Shown here piece after piece: positions 34,756 through 44,255 of a stretch of 64,000 bases of DNA (positions are counted from its first letter, which is position 1; each line of letters begins with the position of its first letter). The notes below the pieces were generated by a model, which ran no database searches, was not told where the DNA came from, and was given only the letters and a program-made list of their open reading frames with translations. Source of the stretch: Heterocephalus glaber (taxonomy: Eukaryota; Chordata; Mammalia; Rodentia; Bathyergidae); contig NW_004624743.1 of assembly GCF_000247695.1 (NCBI RefSeq), positions 7,758,495-7,822,494 of the forward strand, given 5' to 3'. A program made the translations under genes and the position numbers.

Positions 34756-35224
34756 TGCTGGTACTTTCCACTTCTGAATTCTGATTCCTTTTGGGCTCCT
34801 TTTACAAGAAAGGCAATCCTAGAACTCCAATCTTATTCCTATTGTCTTAATGCCATTTCTAGAAAAGATTTTCTAGATTAAGTTCTAGAAAGATTCCTGA
34901 CCTGACTTTCCTTCACCCTAAGTGGACCAGGTGTCCATCCTGGAGCAGTAGCTATGGCTGTGGACATAAATCACATGGCTGTCCCTGGAACTGTCACACC
35001 CTTTGCAACTACATGCCATACGGTAGAGAATGTTGATTTCTGCAGAAAAACAACCAGCATACAGAGAGCAGGATTACACTGAGCAGCCAAGGCAGGTATC
35101 CAGTAGAACTTTGCCTGGAAAATTCCCATTAAATAGCTTTCTTTCTCTATCAGGGTTTCTTAGAGCTGGAAATGGACATCATAAAATCTCTAAGAAGGGG
35201 ATTATATTCTTCCACGTTTTCTAA
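34756..35224. other. Unique stretch, nothing recognised
   Basis: Lies between two MaLR LTRs of opposite orientation. It has no recognised ERVL internal sequence. Confidence 0.4.
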
Positions 35225-35400
35225 ATACATCAGCTTCCAATTTCTGCTATAACAAATTAGTACACATTTCAAACAACGCAAATTCATTATCTTCTGGAGA
35301 TAGAAGTGCAAAGTGGGTCTGTAGGGTTGGCACCCTTTATCAGCTCTGGGAAAGAATCTGTTTCCTTGCTTCCTGATACAGAGATAAGGAAATAATACAT
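35225..35400 (-). mobile_element. MLT1-type LTR fragment (reverse strand)
   Basis: 'tttctgctataacaaattag', 'aaacaacgcaaattcattat', 'aagtgcaaagtgggtctgta', 'aatctgtttccttgcttcc' mirror the 3' half of an MLT1 LTR. Confidence 0.75.
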
Positions 35401-35439
35401 AAGATGATTATTTCTAGTTCCTTCCTCCCTCTATCATTT

Positions 35440-35640
35440 TCATTTATGCATTAAATGAACTTTTACTGAGCACCTATTTGTGTTAGGTGCTGCCCTACAC
35501 ATTAGGGATATAAAAAATACTCTGCCTCAAGCTACTTATAGTCAGGTATAACAGAAAGTGCAAAAAGTGGTTTTGGCTGAATAGGAGTAGCCCGATAGGG
35601 CTCAGGGAGTGCAGAGACACTTTGTGTGTGTGAGTTCTCG
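35440..35640 (-). mobile_element. L2 LINE 3' end (reverse strand)
   Basis: 'cttttactgagcacctattt', 'gtgttaggtgctgccctaca' and 'gcctcaagctacttatagtc' match the inverted L2 3' end. Confidence 0.65.
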
Positions 35641-36489
35641 GCCCCGGCTCTTTTTCTGGGAACGGTCCGCTCCACTCTAGAGTTGGACACAGAGACGCAC
35701 AAGAATTTCTTCAGTGTGTGATCCAGCCCCGTGGTCACTGACACCTGGGTGAAGACTAACATTTATTCCAAGGTAAATATTTTTTTTTCCTAAGAATTTA
35801 AACTACCAAGCTGGGATGTAGTCAGTCTCTGCTAGTATTGAGAACCAGAGAAGGTTGGGGTAGCTACATTTGATGCAGAAAAGCCAGTGTGCAGAGGATA
35901 TGAGGATAAACAGATGCTCCAAACAAACAAACCAACCCAAAAAATAAACAAACAAACAAACAAAAAAAAAAAAGAGGAGAGAGAACCCATAACCCTGGAC
36001 CAATGGAGTTTTCTTCAAGCGCTAGTTCCCCATAAACACTATCCATGGTGCTGGAGCAGAGATTGCAAATCCCAGCACTTAGCTCATTCTGTCTGGTGGA
36101 GTCCAGATGTGGCCACGGGGGCTGGGTTGGCCATTCCAGGAACTCAGACCCTGGCTGGTTACCAACTATAACGGGAGTATTTCAAGATTTAGCCAATGCT
36201 ATGACTGTGTCCGATTGTACTTCTTGTTTGTATCCATATTAGGCCCCACTTTTCACTGAAAATAGTTGTAACAGTCTTTCTAACTTGCAAAGAACCAATG
36301 CCCAAGAAAGGCAGTGACCTTAAAGAAGAAAAGGATGCATTCTATCTGGGGAAACAGGAGTGAACAATGTACAGCACATGTAGAACCTGAGCTGAGTCGG
36401 GAAGGATGAGAAAAATGTGTGCCACTGAGAAAGCAAGGGATTCGAACCAAGCAGCAAGAGCAAGGGTGGACACGTGAAGTGACCCGTGT
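35641..36489. other. Unassigned; includes an (AAAC)n tract
   Basis: An AAAC-rich simple repeat with a poly-A end occupies about 35,918-35,973. The flanking sequence was not recognised. Short frames here have no motif. Confidence 0.45.
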
Positions 36490-37910
36490 TTGCCAATGTG
36501 AGGGGTTCTGGGTGCAAAGACAAGCACAACAGGTTGGCATTGCCTTCGCGGAGCTTAAAGACTGGCACGGGACACAGACACCCTTAATATAGGATGTGAA
36601 AAGCATCTGTGATAGGAAAGTTTCTGTGGAGGATTTTTGATGAACACATAGGAGGGGCACTTTCTCCATACTTCAGGGGCCAGGGAAGTTTTCCAGGACT
36701 AAGTTACACCAAAATTGGAAACTTAAGGGGTTTTTAGCAATTAACTGAACAAAGTTGGGGGGAGGAGTTACAGGTGTTGGGGAATGGCGGAAGGACTTAA
36801 GTGAAAGGAAAACGTGCAGAGGTCGAAATCATATTCCTTCCTCATGAGACACTGAAACTACTGCTTTGTCCTGCAGTGAGCTGACACGGGCCAGTTACTA
36901 ACCCAGGAACGCTACAAGAAGAGTAGCCGGGGTGGGAAATACCATGATTCACTTTTGGACGTGTTGATTTTAAACTGTGGACACGTAGCTGGTTTTCTCA
37001 AGAAGATAGTTAAGTATTTAAGTGGGAACCTGTGAAGAGTAGCCTGGACTAAGGAAAAGATTTGGAAACAACCAACACATAGATCACAAATAAAAGCTAG
37101 GGCACGAACCGGAACAGGAACCGGAACCGGAACTGGGGCCGCACCAGTGCGCAGGCCCCAGCAGGGCGCAGCCTCTCTCACTCGAGCTGGGTAGGTGTCC
37201 GGAACAGGGAAAGGGGGCATTACCAGAACCTCTGCAGTGAGTCCTAGTCTCCTTCGAGCCACAGCAGCGCAAGGCGAACTACAGGAAAGGTAGAAAAACG
37301 AGACTGAGAAGAAGCTGAGCTTTGGGTCTGATCAGTGCTGCTCTGGGCGGCAGAAACGGAAGCCCCCAGTTTACTGCACCTTTTCTTCAGTACATCGGGA
37401 GAAACAAATGTAACAAATGACTTGCAGAGAGTTCAGTACATCCGGGTAAGCAAGATGTAACAACGAGGAACTGAGTAGATGTTTGTTCCTCCCAGGATGT
37501 TTTCAGCTCTCAGGATGTTTCTTGTCCTGGAGAATCACAACATCACTGGATCATTGAGTTCTCAGTTGTGACCGGGGGCCAAAATGGAATTATGTCTCGG
37601 AATTCCATAGCTGGTCTGTAGGCAGGAGAACCAGGCTAACCAAATGATTTTTCCCTAAAATTATGTAGCATGGCTCCCGACAGGTAGAGAAGGTAGAGTG
37701 AAAGGGAGAGCCCAGGACACAACCCCAGGGAACAATGAATGCAGAAAAATAACTCAGAGGAAAATTATTCAAATGTGAAGGAAAATCAGGTGAGTACACT
37801 GTCACAGACACCATGCTGAGCAAATATTTTAGTGAGGAGGAGTGGTCAACGCTGTCAAAGGCTGCGGAGACAGTCAAAAAAGATGAAGGTTAAAGGAACC
37901 TGCTCAACTT
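36490..37910 (-). mobile_element. Patchy L2 LINE relic (reverse strand)
   Basis: The 3' side is seen at 36,505-36,730 ('ggttctgggtgcaaagacaa', 'cgcggagcttaaagactggc', 'gccagggaagttttccagga'). The 5' side is seen at 37,690-37,885 ('gagcccaggacacaacccca', 'tgaggaggagtggtcaacgc', 'tgtcaaaggctgcggagaca'). The middle, 36,740-37,680, is diverged and GC-richer and is included only by position. The 129-codon reverse frame at 36,280-36,669 overlaps it. Confidence 0.6.
37386..37466. repeat. 46-bp imperfect tandem duplication
   Basis: 'ttcagtacatc ... atgtaacaa' occurs at 37,386 and again at 37,432, a 46-bp period with a partial second unit. Confidence 0.7.
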
Positions 37911-38004
37911 ATCGGAAAGAAAATTTTGATCATCTTGATGAAAACGGTTGATGGAATTATGGAACAGAAGACACACCCCACAGAAGCTTCAAAGACAGCA
38001 GTTT

Positions 38005-38100
38005 CGGTAATGCCAGAACTCTCCAAGGTTGAGGCAGGAGGATCCCAAGTTTGAGCCCAGCCTGTGAACTTAAGCGATTTATGGAGTGTGAATAAAAATT
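38005..38100 (+). mobile_element. B1 fragment
   Basis: 'caaggttgaggcaggaggat', 'cccaagtttgagcccagcct' and 'gtgaacttaagcgatttat' are the middle of a 7SL-derived B1 monomer. Ends lost. Confidence 0.75.
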
Positions 38101-38259
38101 ACAAATGAGAAACATTGAATCTTTTCTTTTAGTCATCATATTATTAATATTTAGGCACCTTTGCTAGGGAACGACAGAGTCAATTTCTGAGTCTTTTAAT
38201 CTTTACATTTCTGTAATGCTTCAAAATGCAGTAATATTTGCTGAGCCTTAAAATTGTAT

Positions 38260-38405
38260 CTCCAGGAAAACATTGCTATTATTTTCTCTACTTTATACAT
38301 GGAAACCCAGAGGTCCAGAGCTTGTGAGATGTTTTTGCTGATATCACTCAGCACCTCAAAGTGAGTGGTACGGCTAGAATCTCTGTTCGCTCAATCTGAC
38401 ACACC
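38260..38405 (-). mobile_element. MIR fragment
   Basis: 'ctatactttatacatggaaa'-like core followed by 'cccagaggtccagagcttgt' and 'cacctcaaagtgagtggta' fits reverse-strand MIR. Confidence 0.55.
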
Positions 38406-38439
38406 ATCCCCTAACATCTACTGTCACCAGGCTTTGTGA

Positions 38440-38745
38440 CAAGTGTTAGTTGCGGAGACGAAAGAGATCCCCCTTGTCATCCCCACACCATGGTGATAGG
38501 AGCTCCAGGTCAGACCAGGTGGTAGTGAACTGGAAGTGGGCCACACAAGCCCAGGCCCCAGCAGGGCGCAGCCTCTCCACGCTCACATCCAGAGCGTTCC
38601 GCCTGCCTCGGTCGCAGCCCACAGCACACACAGCGCTGTCTTCTGACTGCTCACTGTTGCTGCGCAGGAGAAAAGAGGAGAACGAGGCACCACTGGCGGG
38701 GGCTTCACCGAGAGGGAGGGGCTTTTCTGGGAGGGGATTCTCAGG
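38440..38745. other. GC-richer block with CpGs, open on both strands
   Basis: Richer in G+C and CpG than its surroundings. It has a 113-codon frame on each strand over almost the same bases (38,446-38,787 reverse, 38,450-38,791 forward). It shares an exact 26-bp word (38,552-38,577) with 37,152-37,177. No domain or repeat was recognised. It could be a small CpG-rich regulatory region or a decayed LTR. Confidence 0.4.
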
Positions 38746-38797
38746 CTTCACTGTCTTTGTCTGTTTCGTGTTACTGAAACAGAGCACTTGAGATGCT

Positions 38798-38985
38798 GTC
38801 AGTTTTGTTTGTTTGTTTTGGTACTGGGGATTGAAACCAGGGCCTTTGCTCTGAGCTATGTTCTCAGCCCTGTGTTACTTTTAGACCCGGGCTCACTAAG
38901 TTGCCCAGGTGGGATTCAAACTTGCAACCCTCTTGCCCAAGCCTCCCAAATGCCAGGACACAGGCCTGCATCACCGCACCTGGCT
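38798..38985 (-). mobile_element. B1-dID SINE inside the MaLR LTR
   Basis: Left to right: a (GTTT)n tail, the ID half ('gtactggggattgaaacca', 'gagctatgttctcagccct'), then the B1 half ('taagttgcccaggtgggatt', 'aagcctcccaaatgccagga', 'cctgcatcaccgcacctggc'). All are reverse strand. The host LTR reads across it. Confidence 0.85.
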
Positions 38986-39116
38986 GGAAGTGGAGTAACT
39001 TGCAATGGGCACAAAATTATTGACTCGTAGTTGTGGAGCCTGAGAAGTTCGAGACAGAGGGGCTGCATGTGATGAGGGCCTTCTTCCCATTTGGAAAGGG
39101 CAGAGACAAGGTGTGA

Positions 39117-39143
39117 AAGAGAGAGAGAGAGAGAGAGAGAGAG
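39117..39143. repeat. (GA)n microsatellite
   Basis: About 13 GA units inside a MaLR LTR. Confidence 0.9.
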
Positions 39144-39330
39144 CACAGCAGGAAGGAAACCCTTCCCATGACATCACCTTGAACCCATTCACAAGGGGGA
39201 ACCTTCACAGCTTAATCACCTCTTAGAGCTTGCACCTCCTGCCCACAGCTTGTGGCTTGAGTTTCCAAGACATGAATTTTGGGGCCACTCTCCATCGGTA
39301 GCAGCAACAAAGAACTTAAGATGAATTTTA

Positions 39331-41550
39331 AGGTATCCATAGATTTTGCAGTAGGGAGTCATTGACGACCTTTCCAAAGCCCAGTCACAGTCCAAATATA
39401 ATTGTACAAATTGTTCACTGAATGAACCTGCATTCGGCTCATGCAACCATTCTAGAGGATGAGGTGTGTTTTTCTAACTGGGACAAAGTCCCCTGATAAA
39501 GAAACCAAACAAGAACAAGAGGCACATGCTGGAGTCTAAGCTTAGTCATCTTAGTGAGCAATTTTACATGGCCAGAAACAAGGGCTCCCACTGTGGAGAG
39601 AAGAGGGGAATCAGGAATGAGCTTTAAGGAACAACAGCAAGGGAGAGAGGGGAGAAAGGCCCCGTGTGGCACGGATTCTGCTTTTAATGCTAATAAAGCA
39701 TAGCACATCATTTGTACATATTCTCTTAACGCTTATGTGTCTAGGGTCCGTGGAGTTTTCAAAGTTGTTACACATTGTATTTGATACTTTAGCAACCTTG
39801 GGAGACAGATGACATGACATTCTTATTTCTCTTCCAAACATGACCAAATTTATACAGAAGAGCTTCAGTTTTAAGTGATGAAGCCAGAGAAAGTTTTAAT
39901 GGACCAAGGAAGGATCTTGCCTGCAAATTCAGACGCCCATTCTAACATCACATTATCTCAAGCCTTGAGCCTCAATTTGCACAATTGTTATAGGGAACAT
40001 TTAATACCTGCCTTATGAAGATGTACAGATAAACAAGATGAGAGGTACCCACTTCGAGGATAGATCCAAATGCAGACAATCAGCATACATAAACACTCCT
40101 TTTCCCGCTTCTCCCTAAACTCATATTATTTTGACTCCAGATTGGCAGCTATAAACTACATGGTTTCTGTGGTTATTTGCTCATTTCAAATCTAAGTAGG
40201 CTCTTGGATTCAATGAGAATCCAAGAAATCTATGTTGTAGAAATTAAGTTCATTACTGTTTATGATACAGAATCCCTCCAATTATCTCATTAATGTCCTG
40301 GAATACTTATAAAAATTACCTATCTTGCTTCCTGCCAATATACTTTGAGGACCAGTAGAGTTCTGTGGCTTTCTGGCTACACAGAAGGAACACATTATTT
40401 TTGTGTTAATGATATTAAGATGTAGGAATTGTTTCAGATTTTATAGCTCATATTTTATTGTGCGTCACATGCAACTCTACTTATGTTATTAGACAACATG
40501 AAGATTAGTAGGAAATCATCATGCATGTAATCTAAGAAATCAGTATGATTTTAAAATCTTTTGCAAAACCAGTAAGAATGAGTTTAACTTCTGTAATGAG
40601 TCACACACACACACAATCTGGTGCTTCAGAGCATTTACTGGCTACTTGTGAAGATGTATTTTTGCAACAAAGACTGTAACATCTTAAAATTGATGCTAGC
40701 ACTGTATCTCCATGCAGCAGAAATATTTTTTATATTTTTAATATTGTTATGTTGCTGACATCATTATCCACTGGTCATGTTAATCTCAAAATGCACAATA
40801 TATTTGTGTGATCTGTGTAATGCAAAAAGTGTTCAAAGATGTGATAATATACAGTTTCATCTTGGTATTTATTATTGGATTATCATAATGTGCATCAGCC
40901 TTAAAGAATCTAATCTTGAGAACAATATGTACTTTCTCTTCTAATATTGTACCACACAGTGTGCTGGAGCAGGCTGTGTAGAATTTTCTCTGCACTTCTG
41001 AACCTATGCAAATACTCACTTGCAGCTAACCAATAAAATGAAAAATAGACTTGTAAACAGCAGCTTTATACAAATTTTTCAAAAGGTTTGTACTCTGATC
41101 CATAGTATTCATGGAATTTGTATTAAGTTTGGAGAAAGACAAATGGAAGCTACCAGAGCTCTGAGTAAAAAAATTAACTCCCAGGGAAAGAAATAATATT
41201 TCCTTTCCCAAAAGATAACAAAATGTCTTCATGGTTTGGATGAATTTCCTGATTTTGTGTTATTGGCTATGAAATGTAGTTGCCTAGAACAGCAACAGCA
41301 TCTAATATGAAATTATTAACCTGCTTCATAACTCTAATACAGGGAAATCCCCACTCATAATATTCTAGTTTATAAAGATAATTGACTACCGTAGAACTCT
41401 TCAAAGTAGTAAAGAAAGATTTTATAGATTTGCAGAAAATGTATGTGCAAATGTGTATTTAGTTCATAACAGTGTAGCATCCATAAAAATTGGGTAGTAA
41501 ATGAGAAATCTTGTTTTTCTGGAACAGAAATTAAAACCCTAGGACACAGT
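39331..41550. other. 2.2 kb of unique sequence
   Basis: Increasingly A+T-rich to the right. 39,715-39,890 is weakly MIR-like and a short CA tract lies at 40,604-40,615. Nothing else was recognised. Confidence 0.45.
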
Positions 41551-41871
41551 TTAACATATCACAAGCTCATTAGCAACTTGTTTGCTAGTAAATGCTGTGA
41601 TGGCATGGTTGAAATCAGCTCTCTCAAGTTGTTGCTGCAGCTTAGGAAGTTTATTGGCCCAGCTGCATCCTCCATACCTGGGCCCATATTTGAGGAGAGC
41701 TCTGCTACATCCTGTGTCTGCCACTGTCAGCAGCTCTTGTAGTTGAGCAGTTTCTATTCCTTTTCCTGCTAAAATTTTCCGCATGATTCCTGATGATTGG
41801 TACCGTTTTACTAAACATTGCATCATATTTAAATATAAGATTTGATGTATAAAGAAGACATCAAAATACAA
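41551..41871 (-). other. Unidentified 106-codon open frame
   Basis: A reverse-strand frame open for 106 codons with no ATG at its first codon (it follows a stop). It is not inside a recognised repeat, and its C-terminal half is charged and helix-like (…KLPKLQQQLERADF…). I do not recognise the family. It might be a remnant of a processed pseudogene or chance. No splice sites or poly-A tail were defined. Confidence 0.25.
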
Positions 41872-42319
41872 TTTCTATTAGTTCCCTTTCTATTAGGAGA
41901 TCATATGGATATATAACTCTTTGTCACTTTCATTTTATTTCAAAGCTCAATCTCAGGGCTTCTGATATTTAATAAACTGCTAAAGAAGGTTCTGGAACAC
42001 ACTTTACAGATATTATGGAGAATAACTTTCACAAAATGAAATATGCTGATTTGTCCAACATTATGATTACATGCTAGAATCATAACTCTGATTCTCAAAG
42101 AATATATACCAGTTTCTTACAGTGGGCAAGAACTCATTTAATGATTAATTCAATATTATATCAAGCTGGGCCAAGCTGTCAAATGACACTTTCTTTAAGT
42201 TCTATAACCCTTTATTTTAATGAGTATAAAATTGGATAGATATGCCTTCCTTAATTATTCTTTCTTTACTTGGTATCTTTATTTGAAATAAAGTTTAGAT
42301 ACCAAAAAATAAAAATTAA
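41872..42319. other. Unique stretch, nothing recognised
   Basis: A+T-rich, no elements named. Confidence 0.4.
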
Positions 42320-42505
42320 TGTGCTGACTTTATTAATAATGATGAAAAACAAAACAATCTAGACATTGAATTATTGGAAATGATTAAATAAGTTATAGTA
42401 TACCCATATAATAGAATTGTATGCAACCATTTAAGGAATGTTGTAGAACTCTTGAAATTGCTCCTGAGAGGAAAAGTAAAACCAGAACACATGGTATGAT
42501 TTTAA
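42320..42505 (+). mobile_element. Old L1M (L1ME/L1MD-type) 3' end
   Basis: 'ggaaatgattaaataagtta', 'cccatataatagaattgtat', 'gcaaccatttaaggaatgtt' and 'acacatggtatgattttaaa' follow the ancient L1M 3' terminal pattern. Confidence 0.7.
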
Positions 42506-42517
42506 AGTACTGATAAA

Positions 42518-42619
42518 GGGCTGGGGATTTAGCTCAGTGGTTCTGGCGCCTGCCTCGAAAGCGCAAGGTCCAGAGTTCAATCCCCGGTACCAAAAAAAAT
42601 TAAAAATAAAATAAATAAA
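42518..42619 (+). mobile_element. ID SINE, young copy
   Basis: Intact A box (tagctcagtgg) and near-intact B box (gagttcaatcc) with an A-rich tail. The flanks tactgataaa (42,508-42,517) and tactggtaaa (42,620-42,629) differ by one base. It landed at the 3' end of the old L1M copy. Confidence 0.92.
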
Positions 42620-42698
42620 TACTGGTAAAACAAGATCTTGGTAGGGACTGTACTTAGGTATTTAGATAGTCATATTGGTGGTGATATTTTAATCCTTT

Positions 42699-43088
42699 TT
42701 GAGCTTCTTTGCATTGAGCATTTATCACTTTTTAAATCCTGAAGATGTCATACAGATATGCTCATCAGTGAGGAGGGAAAACATGAGTGCAGAAGCACCA
42801 CCCAGGGTACCTGTCCGTGCCCCTCCCCCTGCACTGGGCTCCTCTGCTAAGAAGCGAAGAGCAGCACTGCAACAGGTCCACATGACCCAGAATGGATGTC
42901 TTGATTCTCAGGATCCTCGTTATGGACTTATCCTTAAGACATTCCTAGATTTGATTATTATTCTTCAACCTATTTGCAGAAATTTATTAATTTACTGTGA
43001 TTTAATTTTTTCTCAAATTCTGGGCTTTAATATCCCGTTACTGATCAAAATTGCCACATGTGGTCATGCCTTTACAGGACACACCTAA
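42699..43088 (+). other. Unidentified 129-codon open frame
   Basis: A forward frame with ATG at 42,699. The middle third (from about residue 28) is proline-rich then basic, with a run 'SSAKKRRAAL' that would suit a nuclear protein. It is more G+C-rich at 42,785-42,880 than the A+T-rich flanks. I cannot name a family. A decayed retrocopy fragment is possible, and so is chance. Confidence 0.25.
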
Positions 43089-43090
43089 AA

Positions 43091-43438
43091 ACTACTATCT
43101 TGGTTTTAAAGTCATACTTTATATTTTGTAAAGGCAAAAAGCACATTGAACTTGTTTTACAAATGAAGAAGAAAAGATCGTTTCTGTTAACCTTTATCTT
43201 TACTCGATATTAAATCATCTGGCACATTTGTCATTTTCTCTGCGTTTGGCATTTTCCGCACGTTGTTAATGCTGATTCTATCTGGTTGTCTGCCACAGGG
43301 AAATCAGGTGTCAACAGTCAACTCTCCTTCCAGAGTTCCTACAGGAAATACTCACTTGGTTCAAAATCATCTATGAAGAAGTGACACATTCTTATACCAC
43401 ATTTAAAATATTGTTTCTTAAATTTAGAGATGCTGAAC
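43091..43438. other. Unique stretch, nothing recognised
   Basis: No elements named. Confidence 0.4.
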
Positions 43439-43455
43439 TTGCAGTGTAACTTTTT

Positions 43456-43661
43456 TATTAATTATATCGGTACATTTAAGGTATACAATATAATGACATT
43501 CATCACTGGAAATTTGCACCTTTACATAATCCATCTTGGTTCTTATTTTTTCCCCATTCCCCTGCCCTCCCTTCAACCCCTCCACCCCTCCCTACCAAAG
43601 ACTTTGTTTCCATTTTTTCTTTTTCTCGTATTAATCTCATTCCCTTCTTTCTTTTCCCCTA
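43456..43661 (-). mobile_element. L1 3' end, type B, with perfect 17-bp duplication
   Basis: Reverse-strand insertion: poly-T start, 'cggtacatttaaggtataca', 'gacattcatcactggaaatt', then a pyrimidine-rich block (the inverted 3' UTR). The 17-bp word ttgcagtgtaacttttt flanks it at 43,439-43,455 and 43,662-43,678, so both ends are exact. Only about 206 bp of L1 were copied. Confidence 0.93.
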
Positions 43662-43745
43662 TTGCAGTGTAACTTTTTGAAGTATACAGGTTGTTCTGTA
43701 ATGTGAGCTGGAGAATAAAGATAGATTTGGAACTCAATAACACCC

Positions 43746-44255
43746 TGTGGGACCCCAGAGGTAGGGACTTCCGGGCCGCAGTTCCTCCGCTCCCAGCCCA
43801 GAGGAAGTGAGCTGCGCAGGAACCAACAGCAAACCCCCCGTCCCCCGTCGAAATGAGAAGACAGGTAAACAAGTCTCAAGACCAGGCTTCCAGATCACCT
43901 ACAGCAACACCAAAGGGAAACGAGATGGAACACTCTGATACTCAACCACCTGGACTCCCTGAACTGGCAGGAATACCCTGTGGGAGACCAGGTGGGAAGA
44001 AGGAGGCCTAATTGGTCTCCTCCGCCCCCGCACTGAGGAGAAAGAGGACATGCAAGTGTGCTGACACACCGCAGGGAAAAGTGAAAACACCTGAGGTTAA
44101 CTTGTTTACCCGGAGAAGGACGGTGGAGGCGGGAGACAGACGAGTCCTGTGTGACTCTGATTGCTCGTTCCCGTGTCTGAGTGAATAAAGCCAAGGCGCC
44201 AGTTACTCAGGGAGACAAGAGCCCCCGCCCTCCAGATTACAGGCTGCTTGCCACA
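43746..44255 (+). mobile_element. Probable solo endogenous-retrovirus LTR
   Basis: Starts tgtgggaccc and ends gccaca, near-inverted ends of a TG...CA LTR. Length is 510 bp. It is GC-rich in the first part, with AATAAA at 44,184-44,189, about 65 bp before the end, preceded by 'ctcgttcccgtgtctga' as in many U3/R regions. No retroviral coding sequence adjoins it. A direct duplication was not clear, and the family was not identified. Confidence 0.5.

Larger units (their letters stand above)
38755..39330 (-). mobile_element. ERVL-MaLR LTR (reverse strand) split by a SINE
   Basis: The 3' end of the LTR, inverted, is at 38,755-38,790 ('gttactgaaacagagcactt'). It resumes at about 38,987 ('gtagttgtggagcctgagaa', 'gatgagggccttcttcccat', 'cttaatcacctcttagagct', 'acatgaattttggggccact'), in the order expected for an MST/THE-type LTR. 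A (GA)n run at 39,117-39,143 sits in its middle. Confidence 0.75.

Noticed and set aside
36280..36669. 129-codon reverse frame
   Set aside because: It overlaps the 3' part of an inverted L2 relic; no domain.
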